From NCBI GenBank assembly GCA_017991005.1, contig JAGNMU010000003.1, positions 1 through 34,467 of the forward strand: a stretch of DNA of 34,467 nt, in the 5' to 3' direction. This DNA is from Gemmatimonadaceae bacterium. Its GTDB lineage: Bacteria; Gemmatimonadota; Gemmatimonadetes; Gemmatimonadales; Gemmatimonadaceae. The translations under genes were made by a program, and so were the position numbers. Positions 7,814 through 16,888 of this stretch are shown here, piece by piece (within the stretch, counting starts at the first letter, position 1; each line of letters opens with the position of its first letter). Below the pieces are notes generated by a model, which saw nothing but the letters and a program-made list of their open reading frames with translations, was not told the DNA's origin and did no database searches.

Positions 7814-9211
7814 ATGCCACGCCGCGATTTTCTGCGCATGGCGGGAGTCGGTGCCGGTGCCCTCCTCGCAACCGGCTGTGCGTCTGGCAGTGCCTTCGCC
7901 AACGCGACGCCTGTCACGGGGCTGGACCGCAAGGGACCGCGGGATTCCGGGGTGGGGCACGTGGTGGTCATTGGCGCCGGGGCATGGGGCGGCTGGACGG
8001 CCTACCATCTGCGCGAACGCGGCGCGCGGGTGACCCTCATCGACGCGTACGGTCCCGGCAACTCGCGATCGACCAGCGGCGACGAAACGCGCGGCATCCG
8101 CTCGTCCTACGGCGATCGCGCCGTCGGCGATCTCTGGACGCCGTGGGCGCGAGCGGCGATCGAACGGTGGTCACTCTTCGAAAAAGAATGGGGTCCGGTG
8201 TTCAAGACCAAATTCTTCCATCAGACTGGCGACGTCATCATGCGCGCCACCGAAGAGCCCTTCATCAAGAAGACCGTCGAGTTGTGGAAGGCCAACAACG
8301 TGCCTCACGAGGTGATCACCGGCGACGAAGCGCGCAAGCGGTGGCCGGTCATCGACGCACGCGACATCACCGTTGCCATCACGGAGCCTGACGCGGGCGT
8401 CGTGCGCGCTCGCGCCGCGACACAAGCGGTCGCCGCAGTCGGGCAGCAGATGGGAGTCAAACTCCTGATTGGCCGCGTCCGTCTGGGCGAGATGCGCGGC
8501 AATCAACTCGACGGGGTCATCCTCGAGGACGGCACCGTCGTTCGGGGTGACTCGTACGTCTTCGCGTGTGGGCCGTGGCTGCGGAAGCTCTTCCCGTATC
8601 TCGACAACCGGATGCGCGTGCCGCTCGGCTACGTCTGCTACTTCGGTGTCCCCGTGGCAGACTCGCGCTTCACCTATCCCAACCTGCCGAGTTTCAACTT
8701 CCCCGGCGTAACCGGCTGGCCGGTGCTGCCGGTCGACAGCCGTGGCTTCCGTGTGCGAGGCGCGATCGCCGCGCCAAACCCGGCGGGCGCCGCCGCACCA
8801 GGCAACCCCACCGGCGCGGCCGGCCCGACACCGCCGCGCCCCGCGCCAGCGCCGGTCGATCCCGCGCAACAGGACCCCGACACCAGCTCGCGATGGGCGA
8901 CGCAGGATCGCATTGATGGATCGCGGCGCTTTCTGGCCGCGCGCTTCCCGTTGCTGGCCAACGCACCGTTGCTGGAAACGCGCGCCTGTCACTACGAATC
9001 CAGCATCAACGCCAATTTCATCGTCGACAATGTCCCGGGCACGACCAACGCCTGGATCGCAGGCGTCGGTCAGGCGGAAGGATTCAAGTTCGGGCCGGTA
9101 GTGGGCGAGTACGTCGCGCAGCGCGTGCTCGGAAACGCCGGTGACCCGAAACTCGTGAAGGCGTTCAAGCTCCCCACCGAGCAGTACGAAGCCATCACGC
9201 CGCCCCGATAA
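7814..9211 (+). CDS. Tat-exported FAD-dependent oxidoreductase (DAO family)
   Basis: This protein has 465 residues from ATG 7814. That start gives a compact twin-arginine signal (RRDFLRM, then GVGAGALLATGCASG). An in-frame ATG at 7712 would add 34 low-complexity residues; neither start has a convincing ribosome binding site. LATGC could also serve as a lipobox. GHVVVIGAGAWGGWTAYHL is the FAD dinucleotide-binding fold (GxGxxG), and the following residues through the conserved SSYGD region resemble monomeric sarcosine oxidase-type enzymes. The C-terminus has the expected FAD-contact region (GVGQAEGFKFGPVVGEYVA). About residues 318-350 form a Pro/Ala/Gly-rich insert not usual for the family. The likely role is oxidation of an amine or amino acid outside the cytoplasm. 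The stop codon lies in the loop of a terminator hairpin. Confidence 0.85.
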   Translation: MPRRDFLRMAGVGAGALLATGCASGSAFANATPVTGLDRKGPRDSGVGHVVVIGAGAWGGWTAYHLRERGARVTLIDAYGPGNSRSTSGDETRGIRSSYGDRAVGDLWTPWARAAIERWSLFEKEWGPVFKTKFFHQTGDVIMRATEEPFIKKTVELWKANNVPHEVITGDEARKRWPVIDARDITVAITEPDAGVVRARAATQAVAAVGQQMGVKLLIGRVRLGEMRGNQLDGVILEDGTVVRGDSYVFACGPWLRKLFPYLDNRMRVPLGYVCYFGVPVADSRFTYPNLPSFNFPGVTGWPVLPVDSRGFRVRGAIAAPNPAGAAAPGNPTGAAGPTPPRPAPAPVDPAQQDPDTSSRWATQDRIDGSRRFLAARFPLLANAPLLETRACHYESSINANFIVDNVPGTTNAWIAGVGQAEGFKFGPVVGEYVAQRVLGNAGDPKLVKAFKLPTEQYEAITPPR

Positions 9212-9225
9212 GGCGGCGTGATGGC
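9191..9225. terminator. Terminator hairpin overlapping the end of the FAD oxidoreductase gene
   Basis: GCCATCACGCCGCC (9191-9204) pairs perfectly with GGCGGCGTGATGGC (9212-9225). The 7-nt loop holds the TAA stop codon (9209-9211), so the left arm is also the last codons of the gene. The convergent tricorn-like gene ends at 9242. No T-run is present, so the strength as an intrinsic terminator is uncertain, but the placement between convergent genes supports the call. Confidence 0.6.
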
Positions 9226-9241
9226 TGGCGGCACTCGCTGC

Positions 9242-12200
9242 TTACCGCCCCCCGCGCTTGCCCCAGGTGGGCGGCGCGGGTTCGTTTTTCGCGCGATCGC
9301 CTGGCTTCTCTTTCAACAGGCGCATCGCCTCCGCTACGGCGCGTTCCAACTGCGCGTCGCGGCCCGCGACCACATCACGTGGCCAGTTCTCCACTTCGAT
9401 ATCGGGCGCCACCCCTTCGTTCTCGACAGCGAACTTCCCGTCGCGTGAGAAGAACCCAAAGCGTGGTGCAATCATCGATCCGCCATCGACAAACGGCGGC
9501 GTATCCGTCGTCGCCACCAGCCCGCCCCACGTCCGCATCCCCACCAGCGGACCGAGCTTGCGTCGCTTGAACATGAACGGCATGAGATCACCGCCCGAGC
9601 CCGCCATTTCGTTCACGATCATGACCTTGGGTCCCCAGATGCCGTTGGCGGGACTCGTGAACGGATAGCGCTCGCCGACCGGATTGTTGAAATACCCGTC
9701 GTAGTCGCGCCCCAGCAGATCGACGATGTAGTCCGCCGCCGAGCCACCACCGTTGTATCGCTCATCCACCACCACCCCCTGTCGATCCTGCTGTGCGAAG
9801 TAGTAGCGATTGAAACTGGTGTAGCCCGGTTGTCCGGTGTTGGGCAGATACACATAGGCGATCGTGCCGCGGGAGATCGAGTCTACAATGCGACGATTGC
9901 GCTCGACCCATGCCCGGGTGCGGAGTCCCTGTTCGTTGGCCACCGGGACGACGGTCACCTGACGGGCGCCTTGCACATCCGGTCGGCTGTTCACCGTCAA
10001 CACGGTTTGCCGATTCGCCGTGCCGTCCAGCAGCCGATACAGATTGTCGGGCGCGCGCAGCTCGACGCCGTTGATTGCCAGGATGTAGTCGCCCGTCGCC
10101 ACATTCACGCCGGGTGTCGCCAGCGGGGCGCGCAGTTCGGGGTTCCAGCTTTCGCCGTCGTAGATGCGCGCCACGCGATAGCGTCCGTTCTCCACGGCGA
10201 AATCGGCACCCAGTAGTCCGCCCGTATTGGTCGGGACATCGGGAAGATCGCCGCCACGCACATACGAGTGACCGATCGCAATCTCCGCACCCATGTTGTC
10301 CATCAGGTAGTTGAGATCGGCGCGATGCATCACGTACGGCAACAATGGCGCGTACATCTTTTTCATCGCCGGCCAATCGCTGCCGTGCGCATTTTGCACG
10401 TAGAGATTGTTGCGCTGGTTCCGCCACCCCTCGTTGAAGATCTGCGTGAACTCTTCCCGCGGATCGATGTAGGCGCGCAGCGTCGCATTCAGGCGACCAG
10501 CCCCGGCCGCCGGAATCGTGCGATCGGCATCCACGAGATACAACGCGCCCTGCGCGCCGCCCGTGCGATACAGCAGCTTCCGGCCGTCAGCGCTCACCAC
10601 GTATTGCGCCACGCCCTGCGCAAACACGGACGCCCGACGTGCGGTGAGTTGAAAGCGGTGCAACGTCCCACCACCCGCACCGCCGCCGGCCGTACCCGTG
10701 GCGGGAACCGGCTCGACAAAAAACACGGTCCCCGCTGGTCCGGCACGCAGTTGCGCATAGTCGCGCTCATTGACACCGGTCACGGCCACGATGCGTTGCT
10801 GCATGCCGTCAAATTCAATCACCACCGGGCGCGGCACCGACGGCGTCGCACCGGCGGCGAGTGCGGCGGAGGCCGGCGCTCGACTGCTGTCAGACGCAGT
10901 GCGTGCGCTGTCCCCCCGCACGCGACCGGACTCATCATCACTCTCCGGCAGCAACGGCGACGCCTCACCTTTCGACAGGATCGCGAGATACAAGGCGCGC
11001 GTCTCGGGTCGGTCGTACTTGGACATATCCAGCAGCGAGGAATTCAGCGCGAAGTTCGTCGACGCAAAGAACCAGAGGTATTTGCCGCCGGCATCCCACG
11101 CCGGTGAGGTGGCATCCGCCAGACCGTCGGTCATCTGCGTCACACGTCCGCCCTCGACGTCATACACGAAGATCGCGCGGAACAGCGACTTGAGCCGCTT
11201 CGGGTAGGCGAGCCACCGCGAGTCGGGACTCCAGACGGGCACGATCGAGCGGTCCGCCATGAAATACGGATCGGTGTCGGCCACCTTCGCCACACCACTC
11301 GCCACATCCATCACCCAGATACGGAAGTGCGTGTCTTGATACGCGATCTTTCGCCCGTTGGGCGACCATGCCGGTGCGTATGGCCGACTCGGCTCGGGCA
11401 GGGCAATCTCGCGCGGCGTGCCCATGCCATCCTGCGGCGCGATCACCAGGCGGTATTCGCCCGATTTGTCGCTGAAGTACGCGACGCTGCGACCATCGGG
11501 TGACCAGATCGGCAAAATTTCCGACGAGCCGCCCGCGTGCGTGAGATTCCGCACATCGCCCTTCTCCGCTGGGATCGTGAAGATCTCGCCGCGCGCTTCA
11601 ACTGCGGCACGCTTCCCCGTCGCCGACAGCGCAAGATTGGTGATGCGGGCCGACACATCCTTCCACTGTGGCATCATCCACGGAAAGTCACCCGACGCCG
11701 TGATCGGAATGATGCGTGCACGAGCCGTCTTGGGATCGTACTCATGCAGGTATCCCGCCTGCTCGAAGACCACCACGCCGGCACCGGCGTCGAGTGTCTT
11801 CACATCGAAGTCGGTGAACGTCGTCACCTGCGCGAGCTTCCGGGACCTGGTATCGAACGACCACACGTTCGACACGCCGTCGCGGTCCGACAGGAAATAC
11901 ACCACATCACCCACCCACGCCGGATCCATCTCCTTGCTCCCGGCGAACGGCGTCGTATCGACGGCCATCGTTTTCAGATCAAGGATCCAGATCGGTCGAT
12001 TCTGCCCGCCGCGATAGTTGCGGCGCTCCTCGTCCCACGATGTCGCCATGCGATACGCCACCCGACCGCCGTCGGGCGAAATCTTTCCCTGATTCGCGCG
12101 TGGCATCGGCATCGCCGTCTCCACACCGCCGGTCACCGGCACGGTCCAGAAGCGCGGCACGCCGTTCGCCGCCCACGTGGCACGTCCCGAATTGAAGACC

Positions 12201-12613
12201 ACGGCTTTGCCGTCGGGTGTCCATCCCTGGACGAGGTCCGCACCGGGATGCCACGTCAATCGTGTGGGTTGCCCCCCTTCGACCGGCACGACATACACAT
12301 CGGTGTTCCCGGCGTACTCGGCGCTGAATGCGATCTGTCGGCCGTCGGGCGACAACTTCGGGCTTTGCGTCTGCCCCTGAAAACTGGTCAGTCGTCGCGC
12401 CGCTCCGCCCGCACGCTCCACCACCCAGATGTTGTTGGCGTACGCGAAGGCCACATGCTGCGCGCTGACGGACGGCGAGCGCAACAGGCGCGTCCCCGTG
12501 GCACTCTGCGCGTCGGCAGTGAGCGGGGACACAACGGCCGTGACAAGGACGGAGGCGGCGATCGCGGCACACACACGCGACACGTCACGCGAGACCTGAG
12601 GGAACTGGCGCAT
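9242..12613 (-). CDS. Tricorn-like periplasmic protease (TolB propeller, PDZ, S41)
   Basis: This protein has 1123 residues from ATG 12613, where a Sec signal peptide begins (ending near TADAQ). The in-frame ATG at 12694 would add 27 residues without signal character. The first half has repeated beta-propeller motifs of TolB/WD40-like type (SPDGRQIAFSAEYAGNTDVY, WSPDGRSVAYFSD, WSPDSRWLAY). A less conserved linker follows, then a helical part with HADLN-like sequence and IAIGHSYV (the conserved His), a PDZ domain (GDYILAINGVELRAPDNLYR) and an S41 peptidase core. The likely nucleophile is the Ser of EMAGSGGD at about residue 1006. The order matches tricorn core protease homologues, which cut peptides. 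It lies 96 nt downstream of the phosphatase-superfamily gene on the same strand and may share its transcript. Confidence 0.92.
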   Translation of the reverse strand: MRQFPQVSRDVSRVCAAIAASVLVTAVVSPLTADAQSATGTRLLRSPSVSAQHVAFAYANNIWVVERAGGAARRLTSFQGQTQSPKLSPDGRQIAFSAEYAGNTDVYVVPVEGGQPTRLTWHPGADLVQGWTPDGKAVVFNSGRATWAANGVPRFWTVPVTGGVETAMPMPRANQGKISPDGGRVAYRMATSWDEERRNYRGGQNRPIWILDLKTMAVDTTPFAGSKEMDPAWVGDVVYFLSDRDGVSNVWSFDTRSRKLAQVTTFTDFDVKTLDAGAGVVVFEQAGYLHEYDPKTARARIIPITASGDFPWMMPQWKDVSARITNLALSATGKRAAVEARGEIFTIPAEKGDVRNLTHAGGSSEILPIWSPDGRSVAYFSDKSGEYRLVIAPQDGMGTPREIALPEPSRPYAPAWSPNGRKIAYQDTHFRIWVMDVASGVAKVADTDPYFMADRSIVPVWSPDSRWLAYPKRLKSLFRAIFVYDVEGGRVTQMTDGLADATSPAWDAGGKYLWFFASTNFALNSSLLDMSKYDRPETRALYLAILSKGEASPLLPESDDESGRVRGDSARTASDSSRAPASAALAAGATPSVPRPVVIEFDGMQQRIVAVTGVNERDYAQLRAGPAGTVFFVEPVPATGTAGGGAGGGTLHRFQLTARRASVFAQGVAQYVVSADGRKLLYRTGGAQGALYLVDADRTIPAAGAGRLNATLRAYIDPREEFTQIFNEGWRNQRNNLYVQNAHGSDWPAMKKMYAPLLPYVMHRADLNYLMDNMGAEIAIGHSYVRGGDLPDVPTNTGGLLGADFAVENGRYRVARIYDGESWNPELRAPLATPGVNVATGDYILAINGVELRAPDNLYRLLDGTANRQTVLTVNSRPDVQGARQVTVVPVANEQGLRTRAWVERNRRIVDSISRGTIAYVYLPNTGQPGYTSFNRYYFAQQDRQGVVVDERYNGGGSAADYIVDLLGRDYDGYFNNPVGERYPFTSPANGIWGPKVMIVNEMAGSGGDLMPFMFKRRKLGPLVGMRTWGGLVATTDTPPFVDGGSMIAPRFGFFSRDGKFAVENEGVAPDIEVENWPRDVVAGRDAQLERAVAEAMRLLKEKPGDRAKNEPAPPTWGKRGGR

Positions 12614-12709
12614 CGACTGGACCGGTGAACGAAGGTCGAGGAAGGGAGCGTGTCGGCACTGCCGCGGACGCGACGGGCACCGCACCGCTTCCATGCTACG
12701 CGTCCCGCG

Positions 12710-14599
12710 TCAGTACGGCCAGAGCTCGCCGCGCGCGTTGGTATGGAGCGTGAGATTGGCCAGTTCGCGCGTGGTCGATCGCGTATCGGATGGCCGGGTC
12801 GGTGCGCGATCGAGCATGATCCGCAGCTCGTAGACCGCGTTGGGAGACAGCGGCGCCGCCGCAAAGCGCGCAAAGGACAGCGTGAAATGGTGGCCGTCCG
12901 CCGAGCCGATCCAGCCGTCCTCCCGCGCTGGTGGCGCGGACATCGGACCGCGCGCCGCCAGCCCGTCGCGCTCCACTGTGGACGGCACAGCGCCCAGCTC
13001 GGTACGGCGCATCGGCAAATGACTGGTGGCCAGCAGCTTCGATCGCTGACCATTGGTCGGCCGCTCACGAAACTCGATGTAGAACGCTCCGCCCGTATCG
13101 GCCCAGCGGCGATCAGACTCCGTCAACCACACGTGCAGCGCGGCGGCCCGCGCCGCAATCGAAAGCGAATCGGGCTGACGATAGAACGGTCCCCGCTCGT
13201 CGCTGCCAAGGAGCGTCGCCGTGGTCACGCGAGCGCCCGATCGCGCATACCGCACAGGCCCAAGATCGAGAAACCCATCCAGCTGCCAACGCACGGATGA
13301 GGTCAGGTCATCACGGGTGTCGCGAAAGGTGGTCATGACCACGCCCAGGGCGTCGGAGAATCGCAGCGCGCCGTGCGTGCCACCCAAGGGCCGCATGCGA
13401 TTGGCAATCGACACCATGCCCAGGCCAACCCGATAGCCGTCGGCAACGGACACCAGAATGGGCGCCGGATTGAGTGTCACCACGGTGTGTCCGCGCACAA
13501 TGCGTTCAAGCGCCGCGGGATACGTCGCGCCGCCCGTATAGGCAATCCAGCTGCGGGAATCCGCAAACCCCTCGCGGTCAAGCACGCCATCCGCCCGCAT
13601 GCGCGCCAGGATGTCGCTATAGGCCAGCGGGTCTCCGTCGATGGGCACGTAGCGAAACCAATCGCTGGACGGACCAGGGCGACGGTCGATGGTGGCGCGC
13701 GTCCTGCCGCGTCGGACCACGAACCGATCCGACGTGATACGCGTACTCACGACGTCCACGCCCTCGGTGGCGATGAGCGCATCAGCTACGGCGGTCACGG
13801 AGTCGGGATCGCAGAAGACACCAAATCCGGTCGTCACGCCGTCCACCGAGAATGCGACGTCGGTCGGCTGCCGCAGCGCATCACTCGCACGAAAGCCACG
13901 CGTCTGCAGCGATTTCACCACCGGCAGAAACTGCGCGTCGACGCCCTTGTTGTGCCCGTGGTCGGAGAGCACCACGATCTCCAGTTCCCTGCCCGTACGT
14001 CGCCGATACTCCGCCATCAACTCACGCAGCTTGAGGTCCAGATGGTCGAGATACTTGGGCAGATCGCCGCGCGTGTGCTGCAGCGCATCAGGCCCGACGT
14101 TGTAGACGTACACCGTCGACCGTCCGGCGTACTTGAAGAAATCACGCACCGCGACGTCCACTTCCCGGCGCGCAATCGTATTCGAAATCAGATAGGCACC
14201 GAGGTGATGGAACTTGGCGCCGAACGCCATGTCCATGCGGTCCTCAAACTCGATGGGGCGAATCGCATCGAGTGGGGCGCCGATGACCGCATTCTGTCCG
14301 AGGCTGTAGAAGATCCGTTGGTACCCGCGCGGCGCCTGCACGCCGAAGATCTCATGCCACGCAATGTCGCTGATGGACGGAAAGGTCGAGATCAGCCGAC
14401 TGGGCTCGCGAAACGCCGAAAAGAGCCCCCGTTGCCGGGCCGCAACGATGTCACGGTAGTCGATGCCATCGAGTGCCAGCACCAGGCGCCGCGGCGGCGG
14501 CGCCTCCGGCGTGGGCGCATGGCGCGTCGGGAGGCAGGCAGAAATGAAGAGCGCCGGGAGCAGTACGGCCCAGGGCGTCAGTCGGCGGCGAACGGTCAT
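12710..14599 (-). CDS. Alkaline phosphatase-superfamily lipoprotein (phosphodiesterase-like)
   Basis: This protein has 629 residues from ATG 14599. That start gives a lipoprotein signal peptide with lipobox ISAC and Cys22; the longer in-frame start at 14665 buries the signal. RLVLALDGIDYRD gives a first metal ligand at about Asp44, and TFPSISDIAW probably holds the Ser nucleophile (residues 73-77). GPDALQH (169-175) and SDHGHN (212-217) supply the other metal ligands, and GGTHG lies further on. These are the landmarks of type I phosphodiesterases and related hydrolases of the superfamily. The C-terminal 200 residues are not recognised. The substrate is unknown. It precedes the tricorn-like gene on the same strand and is divergent from icd. 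Confidence 0.8.
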   Translation of the reverse strand: MTVRRRLTPWAVLLPALFISACLPTRHAPTPEAPPPRRLVLALDGIDYRDIVAARQRGLFSAFREPSRLISTFPSISDIAWHEIFGVQAPRGYQRIFYSLGQNAVIGAPLDAIRPIEFEDRMDMAFGAKFHHLGAYLISNTIARREVDVAVRDFFKYAGRSTVYVYNVGPDALQHTRGDLPKYLDHLDLKLRELMAEYRRRTGRELEIVVLSDHGHNKGVDAQFLPVVKSLQTRGFRASDALRQPTDVAFSVDGVTTGFGVFCDPDSVTAVADALIATEGVDVVSTRITSDRFVVRRGRTRATIDRRPGPSSDWFRYVPIDGDPLAYSDILARMRADGVLDREGFADSRSWIAYTGGATYPAALERIVRGHTVVTLNPAPILVSVADGYRVGLGMVSIANRMRPLGGTHGALRFSDALGVVMTTFRDTRDDLTSSVRWQLDGFLDLGPVRYARSGARVTTATLLGSDERGPFYRQPDSLSIAARAAALHVWLTESDRRWADTGGAFYIEFRERPTNGQRSKLLATSHLPMRRTELGAVPSTVERDGLAARGPMSAPPAREDGWIGSADGHHFTLSFARFAAAPLSPNAVYELRIMLDRAPTRPSDTRSTTRELANLTLHTNARGELWPY

Positions 14600-14686
14600 C
14601 ACGCAAACTAGTACGCGGTTCCGACGCGCTGGTTTCCGCATCGTCGCCTGGACGCCGGACGGCAAGGTGCATCGCTGCCGCCACGG

Positions 14687-14692
14687 TTATAT
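14687..14692 (+). promoter_or_regulatory. Possible -10 element for icd
   Basis: TTATAT (14687-14692; TATATC in the next register) lies about 90 nt before the icd start, in an otherwise GC-rich divergent region of 182 bp. No matching -35 box is seen at the usual spacing, so this is only a candidate. Confidence 0.3.
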
Positions 14693-14781
14693 CATTTCTG
14701 AACCAGTTCCAGCACTCCCCTCCCAGCCAGCTGCGCCCGGACGCCTTCGCGTTCGCGTGACGGGTGGCGCCACGCCGAGCC

Positions 14782-15999
14782 ATGGCCAAGATCAAGGTTG
14801 TGAACCCCGTCGTCGAAATGGACGGCGACGAGATGACGCGCATCATCTGGCAGTTCATCAAGGACAAGCTCATCCTGCCGTACGTGGATGTGCAGCTCGA
14901 TTACTACGACCTTGGGATCGAGCACCGCGATGCCACCGGCGACCAGGTGACCATCGATTCCGCTGAAGCCACCAAGAAGCACGGCGTCGCGGTCAAGTGC
15001 GCCACCATCACGCCCGACGAGGCGCGTGTGAAGGAGTTCGGGCTCAAGAAGATGTGGAAGAGCCCCAACGGCACCATCCGCAACATTCTGGGCGGCGTGA
15101 TTTTCCGCGAACCCATCATCATCTCCAACATCCCGCGATTGGTGCCGGGATGGACCAAGCCGATCGTGGTGGGCCGTCATGCGCACGGCGATCAGTACAA
15201 GGCCACCGATTTCAAGGTGCCGGGTGAAGGCACGGTGACCATCACGTACACGCCGGCCGATGGCAGCGCGCCCATGGAAATGCAGGTCGCCAAGTTCGGT
15301 GCGGATGGCGGCGTGGCGATGGGCATGTACAACTTCAACGATTCCATCCGAGACTTTGCGCGCGCCAGCCTGACGTACGGCTTGCAGCGCAATTACCCGG
15401 TCTATCTCAGCACCAAGAACACCATTCTCAAGGCGTACGACGGTGCGTTCAAGGACATCTTCGAGCAGGTGTTCGAGGACGAATTCAAAGCCGCGTTCGA
15501 TAAGCAAGGCCTGACCTACGAACACCGCCTGATCGACGACATGGTGGCGTCGGCGCTCAAGTGGGAAGGCGGCTATGTCTGGGCCTGCAAGAACTACGAT
15601 GGCGACGTGCAGTCGGATATCGTGGCGCAGGGCTTTGGCTCACTTGGCCTGATGACCAGTGTGCTCATGACCCCGGATGGCAAGACGATGGAAGCGGAAG
15701 CGGCGCATGGTACCGTGACCCGCCACTATCGCGAACATCAGAAGGGCAACAAGACGTCCACCAACCCGATCGCCTCCATCTTTGCCTGGACGCGCGGTTT
15801 GGCGCACCGTGGCAAGCTCGATGGGACACCAGCGGTGTCGGCCTTCGCCGATGCGCTTGAAGCGGTCTGCATCGAAGCGGTCGAGGCGGGCGAGATGACC
15901 AAGGACCTCGCGGTGCTCATCAGCAAGGATGCCCCGTATCTGCACACCGAAGCGTTCCTCGACGCGATCGACAAACGGCTGCAGGCCAAGATGGCCTAA
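14782..15999 (+). CDS. icd: NADP-dependent isocitrate dehydrogenase (eukaryote-like homodimeric type)
   Basis: This cytoplasmic enzyme has 405 residues and oxidatively decarboxylates isocitrate to 2-oxoglutarate in the TCA cycle. ATG 14782 gives the family-typical start [20 protein letters not shown]; the GTG at 14764 is less likely. Recognisable motifs are [14 protein letters not shown] for isocitrate binding, GRHAHGDQY with the substrate-binding Arg, and [20 protein letters not shown], the family signature with metal-binding Asp residues. [14 protein letters not shown] contains the Arg-His pair that selects NADP in human IDH1. The length and motifs match the eukaryotic cytosolic/mitochondrial type rather than the E. 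coli type. It stands alone on its strand. No strong Shine-Dalgarno is seen. Confidence 0.97.
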   Translation: MAKIKVVNPVVEMDGDEMTRIIWQFIKDKLILPYVDVQLDYYDLGIEHRDATGDQVTIDSAEATKKHGVAVKCATITPDEARVKEFGLKKMWKSPNGTIRNILGGVIFREPIIISNIPRLVPGWTKPIVVGRHAHGDQYKATDFKVPGEGTVTITYTPADGSAPMEMQVAKFGADGGVAMGMYNFNDSIRDFARASLTYGLQRNYPVYLSTKNTILKAYDGAFKDIFEQVFEDEFKAAFDKQGLTYEHRLIDDMVASALKWEGGYVWACKNYDGDVQSDIVAQGFGSLGLMTSVLMTPDGKTMEAEAAHGTVTRHYREHQKGNKTSTNPIASIFAWTRGLAHRGKLDGTPAVSAFADALEAVCIEAVEAGEMTKDLAVLISKDAPYLHTEAFLDAIDKRLQAKMA

Positions 16000-16016
16000 G
16001 CGCCACCGACACCGTG

Positions 16017-16886
16017 CTAGGACCGTGGCGCGGTGTCGATGGTGTGCGCCAGCAGCGACAGAAAATCCGACTCCGTACGAATCGCGGGTACATCTTCCAT
16101 TCGGATGGTGTACCCGTGTTGCGTGGCGATGGCGTCGTACAACGGTTCACGGTGCCGCACGAGCTGTTCAAAACCCCAGGCGGCAAATTCGTCGGGATCG
16201 ACCGCGTCATCGTCGGCGACGCGCATCAAGTCCTTGTAGCGCGCCCACGCCGCTTCCAGGAACTCGGGCTGATAGTACATGGGCTTGGGATGCCGGCGGA
16301 ATCGCGCCACAAGCTCGCGGGTGTGAGCCTCATTGCCCTTGATATGGACCAGCAGTGTCGTGCTCGCGAGACTCGACAACGCCGCATCGTGGGGATCGTG
16401 GACGTCCACCACTTCACACAGACTGCCGCCTGAATCACAGACGAAGTGGTGGTAGCCGTAGATGTCGTGGGCGCGTTCGATGAACTCCGCCACATCCAGC
16501 AGTGCGCGCGTCTCGGCCTGCCGATGTTGCGCCTGACGCCGCTTGTACTCCACAAACGGAATGCCGCCCTTGGACGGATCGCCCGGCTTGCCCAGGTACG
16601 TGGACAGCGGACTCAGATTCTCGAACGTGAGATTGGAGCGAATGTAGATGGAGTCCGACTTGAGCAACTGCCGCAGCAGCGGGACCTTTGCCGCTTCGCG
16701 CTTGAAATTGTCGACAATGTGCTCGTCCATATACCGCGTCCCGATGCGGTAGTCCACCGAGTACTGAAACCAGTCCTCTTTCTGCAGCAGACCCGCCAAC
16801 GTCGTCTTGCCGACCCCCGACATGCCAAACAGGGTCACGGCGTGTGACGTCTGCGCGAGGAATTCACGTCCGGAAGAAAAGCGCAT
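16017..16886 (-). CDS. Conserved P-loop ATPase of unknown role
   Basis: This protein has 289 residues from ATG 16886. A Walker A motif GMSGVGKT lies at residues 21-28, straight after a short N-terminal strand. The middle holds DYRIGTRYMDEHIVDNFKRE, SNLTFENLSPLSTYLGKPGD and FVCDSGGSLCEVVD. I recall the same blocks in uncharacterised ATPases of many Proteobacteria, but I know of no proven function. The size and P-loop position are like a small-molecule or protein kinase-type fold. It starts only 2 nt after the stop of the MFS transporter gene upstream, so the two are surely co-transcribed and probably translationally coupled. A role linked to the transported compound is inference. The C-terminus, about residues 190-289, has no catalytic motif I recognise. 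Confidence 0.8.
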   Translation of the reverse strand: MRFSSGREFLAQTSHAVTLFGMSGVGKTTLAGLLQKEDWFQYSVDYRIGTRYMDEHIVDNFKREAAKVPLLRQLLKSDSIYIRSNLTFENLSPLSTYLGKPGDPSKGGIPFVEYKRRQAQHRQAETRALLDVAEFIERAHDIYGYHHFVCDSGGSLCEVVDVHDPHDAALSSLASTTLLVHIKGNEAHTRELVARFRRHPKPMYYQPEFLEAAWARYKDLMRVADDDAVDPDEFAAWGFEQLVRHREPLYDAIATQHGYTIRMEDVPAIRTESDFLSLLAHTIDTAPRS

Positions 16887-16888
16887 CG

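Noticed and set aside
11537-12628. Plus-strand ORF (363 residues) opposite the tricorn-like gene
   Set aside because: It is Arg/His-rich throughout with no recognisable motif, and antisense to clear beta-propeller repeats.
13373-14611. Long plus-strand ORF (412 residues) opposite the phosphatase-superfamily gene
   Set aside because: It is Arg/His-rich, lacks domains or a signal, and lies fully antisense to a gene with clear catalytic motifs. It is a GC-rich frame shadow.
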